Assembly (NCBI GenBank): GCA_046597185.1
Contig: JBKJLF010000702.1
Span: forward strand, 1 to 12,779
Reading direction: 5' to 3'
Length of the DNA stretch: 12,779 nucleotides
Origin: CAMBDR01 sp046597185
GTDB lineage: Bacteria; Pseudomonadota; Gammaproteobacteria; Burkholderiales; Burkholderiaceae_D
The translations under genes and the position numbers were made by a program. The number at the start of each line of letters is the position of its first letter. The stretch's first letter is position 1. The notes under the pieces were generated by a model, which was given only the letters and a program-made list of their open reading frames with translations, did not search any database and had not been told where the DNA came from. Positions 1 through 8,736 of the stretch are shown here, piece after piece.

Positions 1-3000
1 CCGCAGCAAAGAATGTTAACCCTGTGGGAAGATGTCAAACCCACCCTGAATGGTGAACGTGCGCCGCAGCCGCTGTTCTTCCGTGCCAACACCAACGAAA
101 CCATCGAATTCTGGCACACCAATCTGGTGCCCGATTATTATGATCTGGATGATTTTCAGGTGCGCACCCCAACCGACATCATCGGCCAGCATATTCATCT
201 GGTGAAATTCGATGTGCTCGCTTCCGATGGTGCGGGCAATGGCTGGAATTACGAAGATGGCACTTTCAGCCCCGATGAAGTGCGCGGGCGCATTGATGCA
301 CTCAATCTGCTGGGCGGGATTTACAGTTTTGATCGCAAAACCCAATTCAAAGGCACTACCCGACGCCAACTCGAAGCCAAACCAGCCCCAGCCGTGTTTG
401 GCGCGCCACCTGCCGGTCAAAACTGGCGCGGTGCCCAAACCACGATCCAGCGCTGGTTTACCGATCCGGTAGAAAACAACAAGGGAGAAGATCGAACCCT
501 GCGCACCGTGTTCACGCACGATCACTTTGGCCCATCCACCCACCAGCAGGTGGGCTTGTATGGCGGCTTATTGGTAGAACCCCAAGGCTCGACCTGGCTT
601 GACCCGGATTCGGGCATAAGGCTATCAGGCCGCACCGACGGCGGCCCAACCAATTGGAAAGCCAATATCATCACCGCCAATGCGCAAGACAGTTACCGTG
701 AGTTTGCGTTGGAGTTTGCCGACTTCCAACTGGCCTACACGGCCGGTAGTCCATCAGTACCCAGTGCGCCAAGCGCCCCTTTGTTCACCAACGCCTTCGC
801 CACACCAGCGCCCGGCCCGGTGCCAGCAGCCATGGCGGCAACCTTTTCAGATAATGGCGTGGTTCTCAGTTCCGCTGCAACCGTCTCGGCCAGCGGCAGC
901 AATTGGCTGGTCAACAACGTGACCGCACCCGGTGTGACCCACAGCTACCTCTTAAAGCCAGGCGCAGCCACGGGTCAATATCAGGTGTTTCCACAAAATG
1001 CACCTCCCTCCTGGTCATCACCCACATTTGCGATCAATCCAACAGGTGCGGACCCGGTCAATCTGAACAGTGGTGCGCCCTTCCCCACCTTGATCAGTAC
1101 ACCGCCCGCGCCGGGAACATTTTCACTTAACTATCGGGCCGAACCGATACCAGCGCGGGTTTGGAATCCGCAAACCAATACGCCTGCAACTGGCAAACCA
1201 GGCGATTTGTCGTTTGCTTATGCGTCCATGCAGCGCGCCGATCCCCTGCTCAATATTCAACCCCTCCCCGGCACGCCGATCAATCCGGCCAATGCCAACG
1301 GTTTCAAATTTCCGGCCAATATAAACCCCACCATCAATGGCAGCGCTTCCGGGAATAAGTCTCAGGTTCAACCGACCGACCCCTTTACACCCATGCTACG
1401 CGCCTACGCCGGCGACAAGGTGCAGGTTCGCACCCTGGTTGGCGCGCACCACAACCCGCATTTCTTTTCGATGGATGGCGTGAAGTGGCTGTACGAACCC
1501 GGTTCAAGCAATACCGGTTTCCGCAACAACCAGCCGATGGGCATTTCCGAGCATTATGAGATGTTGTTCCAGTTACCGCCAGCAACAGGAGCCGTGTCGC
1601 AACCGTTTGCCGACTATCTGTACAACGCCAGTGCCGGAACCGATGGCATTACCAACGGCCTGTGGGGACTGATGCGTTCCTATAAGCAAAACGTGGATCA
1701 ACTGCGTGCCCTGCCCAATAATGTGCCACCTGCGCAAGCAGCCGTTGTCAATATTACACCACCCCCAGGGACAAAAACCAGGGACTTTCATATTGTCGCC
1801 ACCAGTGCCGCCCAAGCACTCACCGGGGGAACACTCACCTACAACAGCCGTGGCCAGTTGCTGACCGTGGGGAGCAAGAACCATCCTGCTACCTTCAATA
1901 CCCAATTACAAATTAACAACCCTGATGCATTGATTTATTTCCGTGCCGAAGATCTGGATGCCAAAGGCAAATTAAAACCCGGTGTGTCAGTGGAACCCTT
2001 GATTTTGCGCGCCGCTGCGGGTGAATGGATTAAATTGACACTGACCAATACCTTCAATCCCAAGGCCAGTGTGTTTAACACCACAAGCACGGCACTTGCC
2101 CCTTTCCATAATGGTAGCCTTAAAATCAATTTGCACACATCAACCCAGGTTGGTTTGAATCCGCAAGTGCTGGGCTACGATGTGACGCGTGGTGACGGCC
2201 TGAACGTGGGCTTTAATCCGACGATGACGGTTGCACCCGGCCAGACTTCTGCCCCCATCTACTGGTATGCTGGCACGATCTCGTTTGAAAACGGCCTTAT
2301 GAAAACCACCCCGGTCGAATTTGGCGGAATTAATTTGAACCCCTCTGACCCATTATTACAGCATACCCAAGGCTTGGTGGGTGCCTTGGTCATCGAACCG
2401 GAAGGATCAAGCTGGGTGGAGGATAAACATATGCGGGCGGCCGCCACGGTGACCAAAGCTGATCGTTCCACCTTCCGCGATTTTGTGATGATCGCCCAGG
2501 ATGATTTGGCAACAGGCAAGTTACCTCCAGGAATCAGCTCTGTTGAAGCGGTCAACTACGGCAGCGAACCCATGCGCTATCGCTTCCCCAACCCAACTAC
2601 TTTCAACGACTTGGTAGACGTTAAGAAAGCCACCTCCAACCTACTGGTCAATGGTGATCCTAAAACACCGGTTTACACCGCTCAGGCTGGCAGTGCCGTG
2701 CGTTTCCGTATGCTGCACCCTGCCAGTGGCAATGGCAACGATGGCGAAACGCTGGCCATAGACGGGCATGTATTCCAGGAAGAACCATTTACCAACGACA
2801 GCCATACCATCGGCTACAATCCGCTGTCGCAATGGTTTGGCGCACGCGCCTCGCACGGTGCACGCGACCGCTTTGAGGTGGTCATTCCCAGTGCTGGTGG
2901 CAAATACAAGGTGCCGGGAGATTATCTGTATCGCTCCTTGATTTCCCTGGGTACCAGTGATTACGTCGCTGGCAAGTGGGGTATTTTCCGGGTCACAGAT

Positions 3001-3171
3001 CCATCAGAAAAAGGGCTGGCAATGGCCGCTGCGGCTGAAGAAGCGGTATCGGACGTGACTGAAGCTGTCGCGGCGACGGCCAAACCCGAATCGGCACTGG
3101 CCCAACGCTACAAAAACCGCAACAAGAGCGCCAAACAGCGTGCGCTTGAAGCGGCCAAGAACGCGCCATAA
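1..3171 (+). CDS. Giant multicopper-oxidase-like (MofA/MnxG-type) cupredoxin protein, 5' partial
   Basis: The reading frame is open from base 1, so the start lies upstream; at least 1056 residues are visible. Numbering from the first in-window Met (base 13), there is a copper-ligand-like HIH at 60-62 in a HxHxxxFxV context. A multicopper oxidase motif-B block follows at about 167-187 (HDH 169-171, H177, then GLYGGLLVEP). A HHNPH cluster lies at 479-483. A second, degenerate copy of the motif-B region at about 750-795 (YWYAGT, then GLVGALVIEPEG) has lost its histidines. The protein is thus built of repeated cupredoxin pairs, some catalytically decayed, as in very long Mn(II)-oxidising MCOs. 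No cysteine occurs in the visible part, so the type 1 copper Cys must be in the missing N-terminus or be absent. The C-terminus is an Ala/Lys-rich tail. Neighbouring SCO and cytochrome genes fit a periplasmic or exported copper oxidase. Substrate (Mn, Fe, Cu or organic) is unknown. Confidence 0.85.
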   Translation, partial: PQQRMLTLWEDVKPTLNGERAPQPLFFRANTNETIEFWHTNLVPDYYDLDDFQVRTPTDIIGQHIHLVKFDVLASDGAGNGWNYEDGTFSPDEVRGRIDALNLLGGIYSFDRKTQFKGTTRRQLEAKPAPAVFGAPPAGQNWRGAQTTIQRWFTDPVENNKGEDRTLRTVFTHDHFGPSTHQQVGLYGGLLVEPQGSTWLDPDSGIRLSGRTDGGPTNWKANIITANAQDSYREFALEFADFQLAYTAGSPSVPSAPSAPLFTNAFATPAPGPVPAAMAATFSDNGVVLSSAATVSASGSNWLVNNVTAPGVTHSYLLKPGAATGQYQVFPQNAPPSWSSPTFAINPTGADPVNLNSGAPFPTLISTPPAPGTFSLNYRAEPIPARVWNPQTNTPATGKPGDLSFAYASMQRADPLLNIQPLPGTPINPANANGFKFPANINPTINGSASGNKSQVQPTDPFTPMLRAYAGDKVQVRTLVGAHHNPHFFSMDGVKWLYEPGSSNTGFRNNQPMGISEHYEMLFQLPPATGAVSQPFADYLYNASAGTDGITNGLWGLMRSYKQNVDQLRALPNNVPPAQAAVVNITPPPGTKTRDFHIVATSAAQALTGGTLTYNSRGQLLTVGSKNHPATFNTQLQINNPDALIYFRAEDLDAKGKLKPGVSVEPLILRAAAGEWIKLTLTNTFNPKASVFNTTSTALAPFHNGSLKINLHTSTQVGLNPQVLGYDVTRGDGLNVGFNPTMTVAPGQTSAPIYWYAGTISFENGLMKTTPVEFGGINLNPSDPLLQHTQGLVGALVIEPEGSSWVEDKHMRAAATVTKADRSTFRDFVMIAQDDLATGKLPPGISSVEAVNYGSEPMRYRFPNPTTFNDLVDVKKATSNLLVNGDPKTPVYTAQAGSAVRFRMLHPASGNGNDGETLAIDGHVFQEEPFTNDSHTIGYNPLSQWFGARASHGARDRFEVVIPSAGGKYKVPGDYLYRSLISLGTSDYVAGKWGIFRVTDPSEKGLAMAAAAEEAVSDVTEAVAATAKPESALAQRYKNRNKSAKQRALEAAKNAP

Positions 3172-3173
3172 CC

Positions 3174-5201
3174 ATGAGCGATATGAAACGGTGGGGCGCG
3201 CTGCGAACCTTACGCACAGGGTGGCAAGTTGCCACCTTGGCGGCGACCTTGGGGTTTGCTCACGCCGCCCAAGTGTCGTCCCCGCAACAGACTGTGCGTG
3301 ACGGGGTGCAAGTTAAATTTGCCTTGCTTGCACCAACCCCGGCGGCTAACCCGGCCTCCTCAGCCAACCCGCCAAGCCCACCCATGGCAGGCACCAATGC
3401 GCGGGTGCGCTTCACCATTACCGATACCACCAGCGGCAAAGCGCTGACCGGCTTACACCCGGCGGCGTGGCTAAGCAATCGGGTCGGGCCTGCCGGAGAA
3501 ATCAAACCGCGTTCGGCGGCAGAAAAAGTGCAGGAACTATTGGGCGGCTCGATCTTTTCCCGGGCCGATGCCGACTTCAACACCTTTCGCGTGCTGGCAC
3601 TGAACAACGACGCGACCATCACGGTAGTCGATCCCCTGTTCGGTTTTGGCGGCACCAAGTTGCTGGCACTGATTCCCTTGCCCGGCATCGGCACCGACTG
3701 GACGCTGGCCGACGATGACAAGCGGCTGTTCGTCAGCAGTATGGCGGCCAATCGGGTTTCGGTGATCGATACCGCTACTTGGCAAGTGAGCAGCACACTC
3801 TCACCTTGTAACGGCCCTGGCCGTCTGGCGCTCCAGCCGGATGCGCATTACCTCTGGGCCAGTTGCAACGGCACCGAGGCTGACGGGGCCGCAGCAAGTA
3901 CAGCAAGTACAGCAAGTACAGCAAGTACAGCAAGCATGGGCGGCGTGGCCGTGATTTCTGCCGATCAGGCACAAGTGCAGGCGCGTATCGCCACCGGGCG
4001 CGGGCCGCAGAGCCTGGCGTTTTCGGCAAACAGTCATTGGGCTTTTGTTGCCAATCAGGCGCAGCGCACACTCTCGGTGATCAATGTGCGCAGTCTGAAA
4101 AAAGTGCGCGATATCGAACTTGATATCCGCCCGGCCAGCGTCGCCTATTCGGCGCTGAGTGATTCGGTCTACCTGACCGACAAGGACAGTGGTGCAATCG
4201 TGGTGGTCGATGCACAGCAGCACCGGATTGTGGCACGCATCCAAACCGATGCGCCAATCGAGCAACTGCGCTTTGCACCGGGCGAGCGCCATGGCATCAT
4301 CACGCTGCCGGCGCAAGATCTGGTGCTCGTGCTTGATACCGTTTCAAACCGCATCGTGCAACGCGCCAAAATTGACGGTGCACCGGAACAGGTGGCATTT
4401 TCCAGCGACATGGCATTTGTACGTCGCCGTGCCACCACCCATATCGCGATGATTCCACTGAAAGAACTGGGCCGCGAAGGCCATGCAATTCCGGTTGCCG
4501 AGTTTGCCGGTGGCGAAGCGCCATTTGGCACCCGCAGCAGCCCTGCCAGCAGCATAGTGGCGGCACCGGGGGAAACAGCAGTCGTGGTCGCCAACCCCAA
4601 AGACAAAGCCATCTACTATTACATGGAAGGCATGGCCGCGCCAATGGGCACGCTGGGCAACTATGAACGTGAACCGCGCGCTGTATTGATACTTGATCGC
4701 AGCCTGCGCGAGAGCGCGCCGGGCGTGTACGAAACCACCACCGTGCTGCCCGCTGCGGGTGATTATGATGCGGTGTTTTTCCTCGATATCCCCAAGGTGG
4801 TACACCTGTTTCCTACCCGGATTGCCGCCAACCCGGCACTCAAGAGCGCACAAACCCGGGCAACAGCGCAACTGGTGGCACTGCCAGGCCAGGGGATTGA
4901 ACCCGGCAAGCGCGCGAATTTGCGTTTTCGCTTGCAGGCAAACGACACTGGCCCGGGCCAGATCGTCACCCCGGACGACATCACCATCAAGGTGGTATTA
5001 GCCCCCGGCACCTGGCACCAGCGCAACCCGGCCACACTCGCCCCGGATGGCACACTTAGCCTTGAATTTACCCCACCCGGTACGGGCCTGTACTATTTCT
5101 ATCCTGAATCTGCCACACTGGGCACCAGCCTCGGCCAGACCCCCTGCCTGGTTCTTCATGCGGCAACAAATACCACATCAAATAAGGCACTCACACCATG
5201 A
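3174..5201 (+). CDS. Secreted YVTN/YncE-type beta-propeller protein with flanking YtkA-like regions
   Basis: This 675-aa protein starts 2 nt after the oxidase stop. The N-terminus has basic residues and a hydrophobic stretch ending in AHA at about residue 32, a Sec signal peptide with a probable cleavage site; Met4 (3183) is an equally possible start. Residues of about 70-105 (VRFTITD, then GLHPAAWL) resemble YtkA-like domains. About 130-430 is a propeller with recurring blade motifs (SVIDT, LSVINV, IVVVDA, LVLDT) typical of YVTN repeats. About 480-560 (YYYMEGMAAPMG, DRSLRESAPGVYETT) resembles regions found with cytochrome cd1-like propellers. An Ig-like beta region ends the protein. A low-complexity Ala-Ser-Thr repeat sits in an inter-blade loop at about 240-254. 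Its role in the operon is unknown; scaffold or metal/redox accessory protein for the oxidase is an inference. Confidence 0.85.
   Translation: MSDMKRWGALRTLRTGWQVATLAATLGFAHAAQVSSPQQTVRDGVQVKFALLAPTPAANPASSANPPSPPMAGTNARVRFTITDTTSGKALTGLHPAAWLSNRVGPAGEIKPRSAAEKVQELLGGSIFSRADADFNTFRVLALNNDATITVVDPLFGFGGTKLLALIPLPGIGTDWTLADDDKRLFVSSMAANRVSVIDTATWQVSSTLSPCNGPGRLALQPDAHYLWASCNGTEADGAAASTASTASTASTASMGGVAVISADQAQVQARIATGRGPQSLAFSANSHWAFVANQAQRTLSVINVRSLKKVRDIELDIRPASVAYSALSDSVYLTDKDSGAIVVVDAQQHRIVARIQTDAPIEQLRFAPGERHGIITLPAQDLVLVLDTVSNRIVQRAKIDGAPEQVAFSSDMAFVRRRATTHIAMIPLKELGREGHAIPVAEFAGGEAPFGTRSSPASSIVAAPGETAVVVANPKDKAIYYYMEGMAAPMGTLGNYEREPRAVLILDRSLRESAPGVYETTTVLPAAGDYDAVFFLDIPKVVHLFPTRIAANPALKSAQTRATAQLVALPGQGIEPGKRANLRFRLQANDTGPGQIVTPDDITIKVVLAPGTWHQRNPATLAPDGTLSLEFTPPGTGLYYFYPESATLGTSLGQTPCLVLHAATNTTSNKALTP
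3893..3934 (+). repeat. 9-bp in-frame tandem repeat, about 4.7 copies
   Basis: The unit AGCAAGTAC is repeated perfectly four times, followed by six bases of a fifth copy. It encodes an Ala-Ser-Thr run in a predicted surface loop of the beta-propeller. Because the unit is three codons, copy-number change alters loop length without shifting the frame. Confidence 0.95.
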
Positions 5202-6310
5202 TCACAGCTTGGCAGCGGCGTGGCATCGCACTTTTTATATCGCTTTTTATGTCGGCATTTTTGATGACGTGGACGCCCCACCTGCTCGCGGCAGCGCGCG
5301 ATGCCATTCCCGATATCGAAGTACAGGATCAAACCGGGCGCACGCTACACTTTAACAGCGACCTGCTCAAGGGGCATATTGTTGCGATCAACTTTATCTT
5401 TACCGGGTGTACCACGGTTTGTCCGCTGCTCGGCGCCAGTTCTATCGCATTATCCCGTGAAATGGCCAAACATAATGATCCGCGTTACCGCGTCATTTCC
5501 GTGAGTATCGATCCGCAGAACGATACGCCCGAACGGCTGCAGGAATGGCGTTCTCATTTTGCTCATTTTGGCGACTCACCCAGTTGGACTCTGGTTACAG
5601 GCAAACCACGTGATATGGAGCGCCTGCTGCGCGCCCTGCAAGTGTATTCGGCGGATAAAGACGCCCACAGTGGCAATTATCTGCTGGGCAATCCGGCCAC
5701 AAATACCTGGAAACTGGCCGCCGGCAGCACCGCACCCGCACAGCTTGCCAGCACGCTCAAGGAACTGGGCGCGGGTTCGGGGCCGATCGCAGTTTCTGTA
5801 ACACCTGCGGCAACACCTGCGGCAGGGGCCGCGCACTACCTCCCCGATACCCTCTTGATCGACCAAAACGGAAAATCCCATCGTTTCTACAGTGATCTGG
5901 TGAAAGGGCGTATTGTCGTGATCAATACCTTTTTCTCCGACTGTAGTGCAGTCTGCCCGATTACGCTGGGGCGGCTGGCCAACGTGCAGACGCAATTGGG
6001 CGAGCGTGTCGGGCGTGACGTTTTTTTGCTGTCCATTACGGTGGACCCGGTGAATGACACCCCGCAAAAACTGGGCGAATACGCCAGGCGTTTTGGTGAC
6101 AAACCCGGCTGGCAATTCCTCACCGGCAAAAAGTCCGATGTTGATCTGGTGCTAAAAAAGATAGGCCAATATGTCAATTCGCGGGATGCCCATTCCAACC
6201 TCATGATCATCGGCAATGAACCCACTGGCTTGTGGAAAAAGGCAAACGGACTGGCATCCAACGAAGAACTGACCCGTATTATTAGCAGTGTGATCAATGA
6301 CGGGCACTAA
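5198..6310 (+). CDS. Tandem double-domain SCO1/SenC copper chaperone
   Basis: This 370-aa protein overlaps the preceding gene by ATGA, implying translational coupling. The N-terminus (about residues 8-30) is a hydrophobic signal or anchor. Domain 1 (about 38-190) has CTTVC (Cys71, Cys75) and His157. Domain 2 (about 215-368) has CSAVC (Cys249, Cys253) and His332. Both therefore keep the CxxxC plus distal His that binds copper in SCO proteins, and both retain the VSIDPxNDTP / ITVDPVNDTP strand. SCO family members deliver copper to, or maintain thiols of, oxidase copper sites; most are single-domain, about 200 aa. The two domains are joined by a short Thr-Pro-Ala linker. In context the likely client is the upstream multicopper oxidase, perhaps with one domain for copper and one for thiol reduction; that division is inference. 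Confidence 0.93.
   Translation: MITAWQRRGIALFISLFMSAFLMTWTPHLLAAARDAIPDIEVQDQTGRTLHFNSDLLKGHIVAINFIFTGCTTVCPLLGASSIALSREMAKHNDPRYRVISVSIDPQNDTPERLQEWRSHFAHFGDSPSWTLVTGKPRDMERLLRALQVYSADKDAHSGNYLLGNPATNTWKLAAGSTAPAQLASTLKELGAGSGPIAVSVTPAATPAAGAAHYLPDTLLIDQNGKSHRFYSDLVKGRIVVINTFFSDCSAVCPITLGRLANVQTQLGERVGRDVFLLSITVDPVNDTPQKLGEYARRFGDKPGWQFLTGKKSDVDLVLKKIGQYVNSRDAHSNLMIIGNEPTGLWKKANGLASNEELTRIISSVINDGH
5800..5823 (+). repeat. 12-bp direct repeat in the SCO inter-domain linker
   Basis: AACACCTGCGGC occurs twice in immediate tandem and encodes a repeated Thr-Pro-Ala-Ala. It sits exactly in the flexible linker between the two SCO domains. Confidence 0.85.
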
Positions 6311-7868
6311 AACCAGCATCACTTCTGATCAAGCAAGCGGGCCGACCTTGGCGCGGTGGGCCATGGCTGCGCTATGGCTATGGGTGCGGGTATGGCTGCT
6401 ACCGCCGATGTTGGTACAAACTGTGTTGGCACAGACTGAATTGCCCCCCGTGGCGAGTGAAACGGCCAACAGTGCGCAGGCGCGTGGGCGGGCGCTGTAT
6501 CGCCTGGGTGTCTATTCCAACGGGCGACCAGTACAGGCGGTAAACGGTGAAACTGGCGGCGAAACTGGCGTGCCCCTACCTGCTGCGTTTGTTGCCTGCG
6601 CCAACTGCCATGGCTACCAGGCGCGTGGCAAAAGCGAAGGTGGCAGCAAAGTGAGCGACATCCGGCCCGATACCCTGTTTTCGCCCTACCAGCGGGTGCA
6701 AGCGAACCAGCGCCGCCGCCCCCCCTATGACGCCGCATCCTTTTTCACCGCAATCACCACAGGCAAAGACCCCGGCGGCCAGATGCTGGATGCCACCATG
6801 CCGCGCTTCAAGCTGAGCGCCGGCGATGCCGCAGATTTGCTGGCCTATTTGCAGAAGCTTCAAGCATCCGACGGCCAAGGCGTGAGTAATGACCGAATCG
6901 ACATCGGCGTCTTGCTGCCAAACGATGTCGCGCTGGCCGCACAGGCCAACACGGATTGGGCTTTGCTCACGGCCTGGCGTGATGAGATCAATCAAAAGGG
7001 GGGATTTTTCCGGCGGCGTATCAACTTGCTGAGGCTGAATGAGCGAGACATGAGCGGGGCAGCGCCGCTACTGGCGCTGCTTGATTCCAGAGATAGGGCC
7101 GACAGCCCGACTTGGCCGCAGCAGGAAGTTCCGGTGTTGAGCATGACTGCTGATGTCCTGCAGCGCGAACGGTTTGCGCTCTACCCTGGTATCGTGCAGC
7201 GCACCCGCCTGCTGGCACGCTACGCGCTCGCGCAATCGACCAGTTCAAGACTGGCACTGGCCCACCACGCCCTGCCCGCCGCCCAACTGCAAGCGACCCT
7301 GAGCGCAGTGCAGCCACTGCTGGCAGTCAAACCTGTGGCACTAACGGCAGAGTCGGCAGAGCCGGCGATCAAGGTAGCCAAGGCACTGCGCGCTGCAGGT
7401 ATCGACCAGGTTCTGTTATTGGGCAGCGAAGATAAACTCAAGCAATTGGTAGCCAGTGCCAGCACGATCGGGTGGCAGCCACTATTTTTATGGGAGTCGA
7501 CACCGCGAGGCAGTGCCAAAGGCATGCGGGCCGTCACCGCACAAGCGACGTTGCCAGGCGATATCACGCCGGAAGCGAAAATCAGCTACACGCGCTATAG
7601 CGGCAGCAGCGAATTTACCGGACGCGATCCATCGCGCCAATTCGCCCTGCTGGGATTGACGCGTTTGCTATCGGCTGCACTGGAAAATACCGGGCGCGAT
7701 CTGAATCGCGAAAGTCTGCTTCAAGCGCTGGCGGGGCTGCAAGAATTCCGCAGTGGCGTGGCCCGGCCCGGCAGTTTTAGCGCACGCCGCCACACCGGGA
7801 CAGTGGGCGTTTACGTGATTGCGCTGCCAGAATCAGCGCTTGCTGGTGAGCCAGTGTGGCTGGAATAA
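6297..7868 (+). CDS. Cytochrome c fused to a periplasmic substrate-binding-like domain
   Basis: This 523-aa protein overlaps the SCO gene by 14 nt. A hydrophobic segment at about 21-45 ending near LAQ suggests Sec export; Met23 (6363) is an alternative start. Residues of about 60-190 form a single-heme cytochrome c domain with CANCH (Cys101, Cys104, His105) and probable axial Met167 in DATMPRF, followed by the usual helical DLLAYLQKL. From about residue 199 (RIDIGVLLP) to the end it resembles type I periplasmic-binding folds of branched-chain amino-acid ABC receptors (YxALLGLTRLLSAALE-like helix, final GVYVIALPE strand). No ABC permease or ATPase is nearby, so it probably senses or binds a ligand or docks partners instead of feeding a transporter. 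The heme could accept electrons from the oxidase. Heme binding is well supported; the role is inference. Confidence 0.9.
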   Translation: MTGTKTSITSDQASGPTLARWAMAALWLWVRVWLLPPMLVQTVLAQTELPPVASETANSAQARGRALYRLGVYSNGRPVQAVNGETGGETGVPLPAAFVACANCHGYQARGKSEGGSKVSDIRPDTLFSPYQRVQANQRRRPPYDAASFFTAITTGKDPGGQMLDATMPRFKLSAGDAADLLAYLQKLQASDGQGVSNDRIDIGVLLPNDVALAAQANTDWALLTAWRDEINQKGGFFRRRINLLRLNERDMSGAAPLLALLDSRDRADSPTWPQQEVPVLSMTADVLQRERFALYPGIVQRTRLLARYALAQSTSSRLALAHHALPAAQLQATLSAVQPLLAVKPVALTAESAEPAIKVAKALRAAGIDQVLLLGSEDKLKQLVASASTIGWQPLFLWESTPRGSAKGMRAVTAQATLPGDITPEAKISYTRYSGSSEFTGRDPSRQFALLGLTRLLSAALENTGRDLNRESLLQALAGLQEFRSGVARPGSFSARRHTGTVGVYVIALPESALAGEPVWLE

Positions 7869-7869
7869 T

Positions 7870-8736
7870 TCACTTAAAAACCACGGTTTTATGCCCATTG
7901 GGCAAAATCCGCCGTTCCACAAACCATTTTACGGCACGCGCCAATACGGCCGATTCGATATCGGCCCCAATTGCTGACAAGGCGGCTGGCCCCATGGCAT
8001 GCGTGACGCGTTGTACGTCCTGTTCAATAATCGGCCCTTCGTCCAGCATGCCAGTAACAAAATGCGCTGTTGCGCCAATTAATTTCACGCCGCCGTCATA
8101 GGCTTGTTCATACGGTCTTGCGCCCTTGAAGCTGGGTAAAAAAGAATGGTGGATGTTGATGGCGCGGCCTTCCATTTCCTGGCAAAATTTTTGGCTTAAA
8201 ATTTGCATATAGCGCGCCAGCACCAGCAATTCAATATCATGCTGCTGCATTAATTCCATCAATCTGGCTTCTTGCGCGGCTTTCAGTTGGGCCGGTACGC
8301 CTAGCCCAATGGGTAAATGGTAGAAGGGAATATTGTAACTGGCGGCGAGTTGTTCAAAATCAAAGTGATTCGAGACGATGGCAGGTATTTCAACCTGTAA
8401 GGAGCCGGATTTATGGCGAAACAATAAATCGTTCAGGCAATGGCCAAATTTGGACACCATAATCAGCACACGCGGCTTGTGATGCGCATCGTGCAATTGG
8501 GCTTGAAATTGCATGTCTGTGCATAATTGCGCAAAATCGGCACGCAGGCTGGCATCGCTATGTTGCTCATTTTCCAGCGCAAAATGCACGCGCATGAAAA
8601 AACGCTGCGATTGCGGATCACCAAACTGGGCGGAGTCGATAATATTGCAGCCATGATCAGCCAAAAAACCGGACACACTGTGTACGATGCCGCGCCGATC
8701 AGGGCAAGACAGGGTTAGGAAATATTCTGGATACAT
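7870..8736 (-). CDS. purU: Formyltetrahydrofolate deformylase
   Basis: Hydrolyses 10-formyl-THF to formate and THF in the cytosol, supplying formate for purine synthesis and balancing one-carbon pools. I choose the ATG at 8736 (288 aa) because the family begins with the ACT-domain strand FLTLSCPDRRGIVHSVSGFLADHG. The 62 codons open further upstream are not family-like. The ACT domain occupies about 3-85 and the formyltransferase-fold catalytic domain about 88-285. The catalytic triad of the family is visible as Asn194 and His196 (INIHHSFLPSFKG) and Asp232 (MLDEGPIIEQ). Length matches the usual 280-290 aa. No strong Shine-Dalgarno is seen before 8736. The stop is one base from the stop of the convergent cytochrome gene, and the gene lies 193 bp downstream of an unrelated accessory gene, so it probably has its own promoter. 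Confidence 0.96.
   Translation of the reverse strand: MYPEYFLTLSCPDRRGIVHSVSGFLADHGCNIIDSAQFGDPQSQRFFMRVHFALENEQHSDASLRADFAQLCTDMQFQAQLHDAHHKPRVLIMVSKFGHCLNDLLFRHKSGSLQVEIPAIVSNHFDFEQLAASYNIPFYHLPIGLGVPAQLKAAQEARLMELMQQHDIELLVLARYMQILSQKFCQEMEGRAINIHHSFLPSFKGARPYEQAYDGGVKLIGATAHFVTGMLDEGPIIEQDVQRVTHAMGPAALSAIGADIESAVLARAVKWFVERRILPNGHKTVVFK

Noticed and set aside
3893..3934. Possible CRISPR or operator repeats
   Set aside because: The repeats are contiguous 9-mers without spacers and encode an in-frame low-complexity loop.
3801..4316. Minus-strand frame with a Cys-Cys-Thr repeat
   Set aside because: It is the antisense of the 9-bp repeat inside the propeller gene and lacks its own start signals.
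7849..7861. AGCCA-GTG-TGGCT hairpin as terminator of the copper operon
   Set aside because: It lies in the last codons, has a short stem and no following T-tract.
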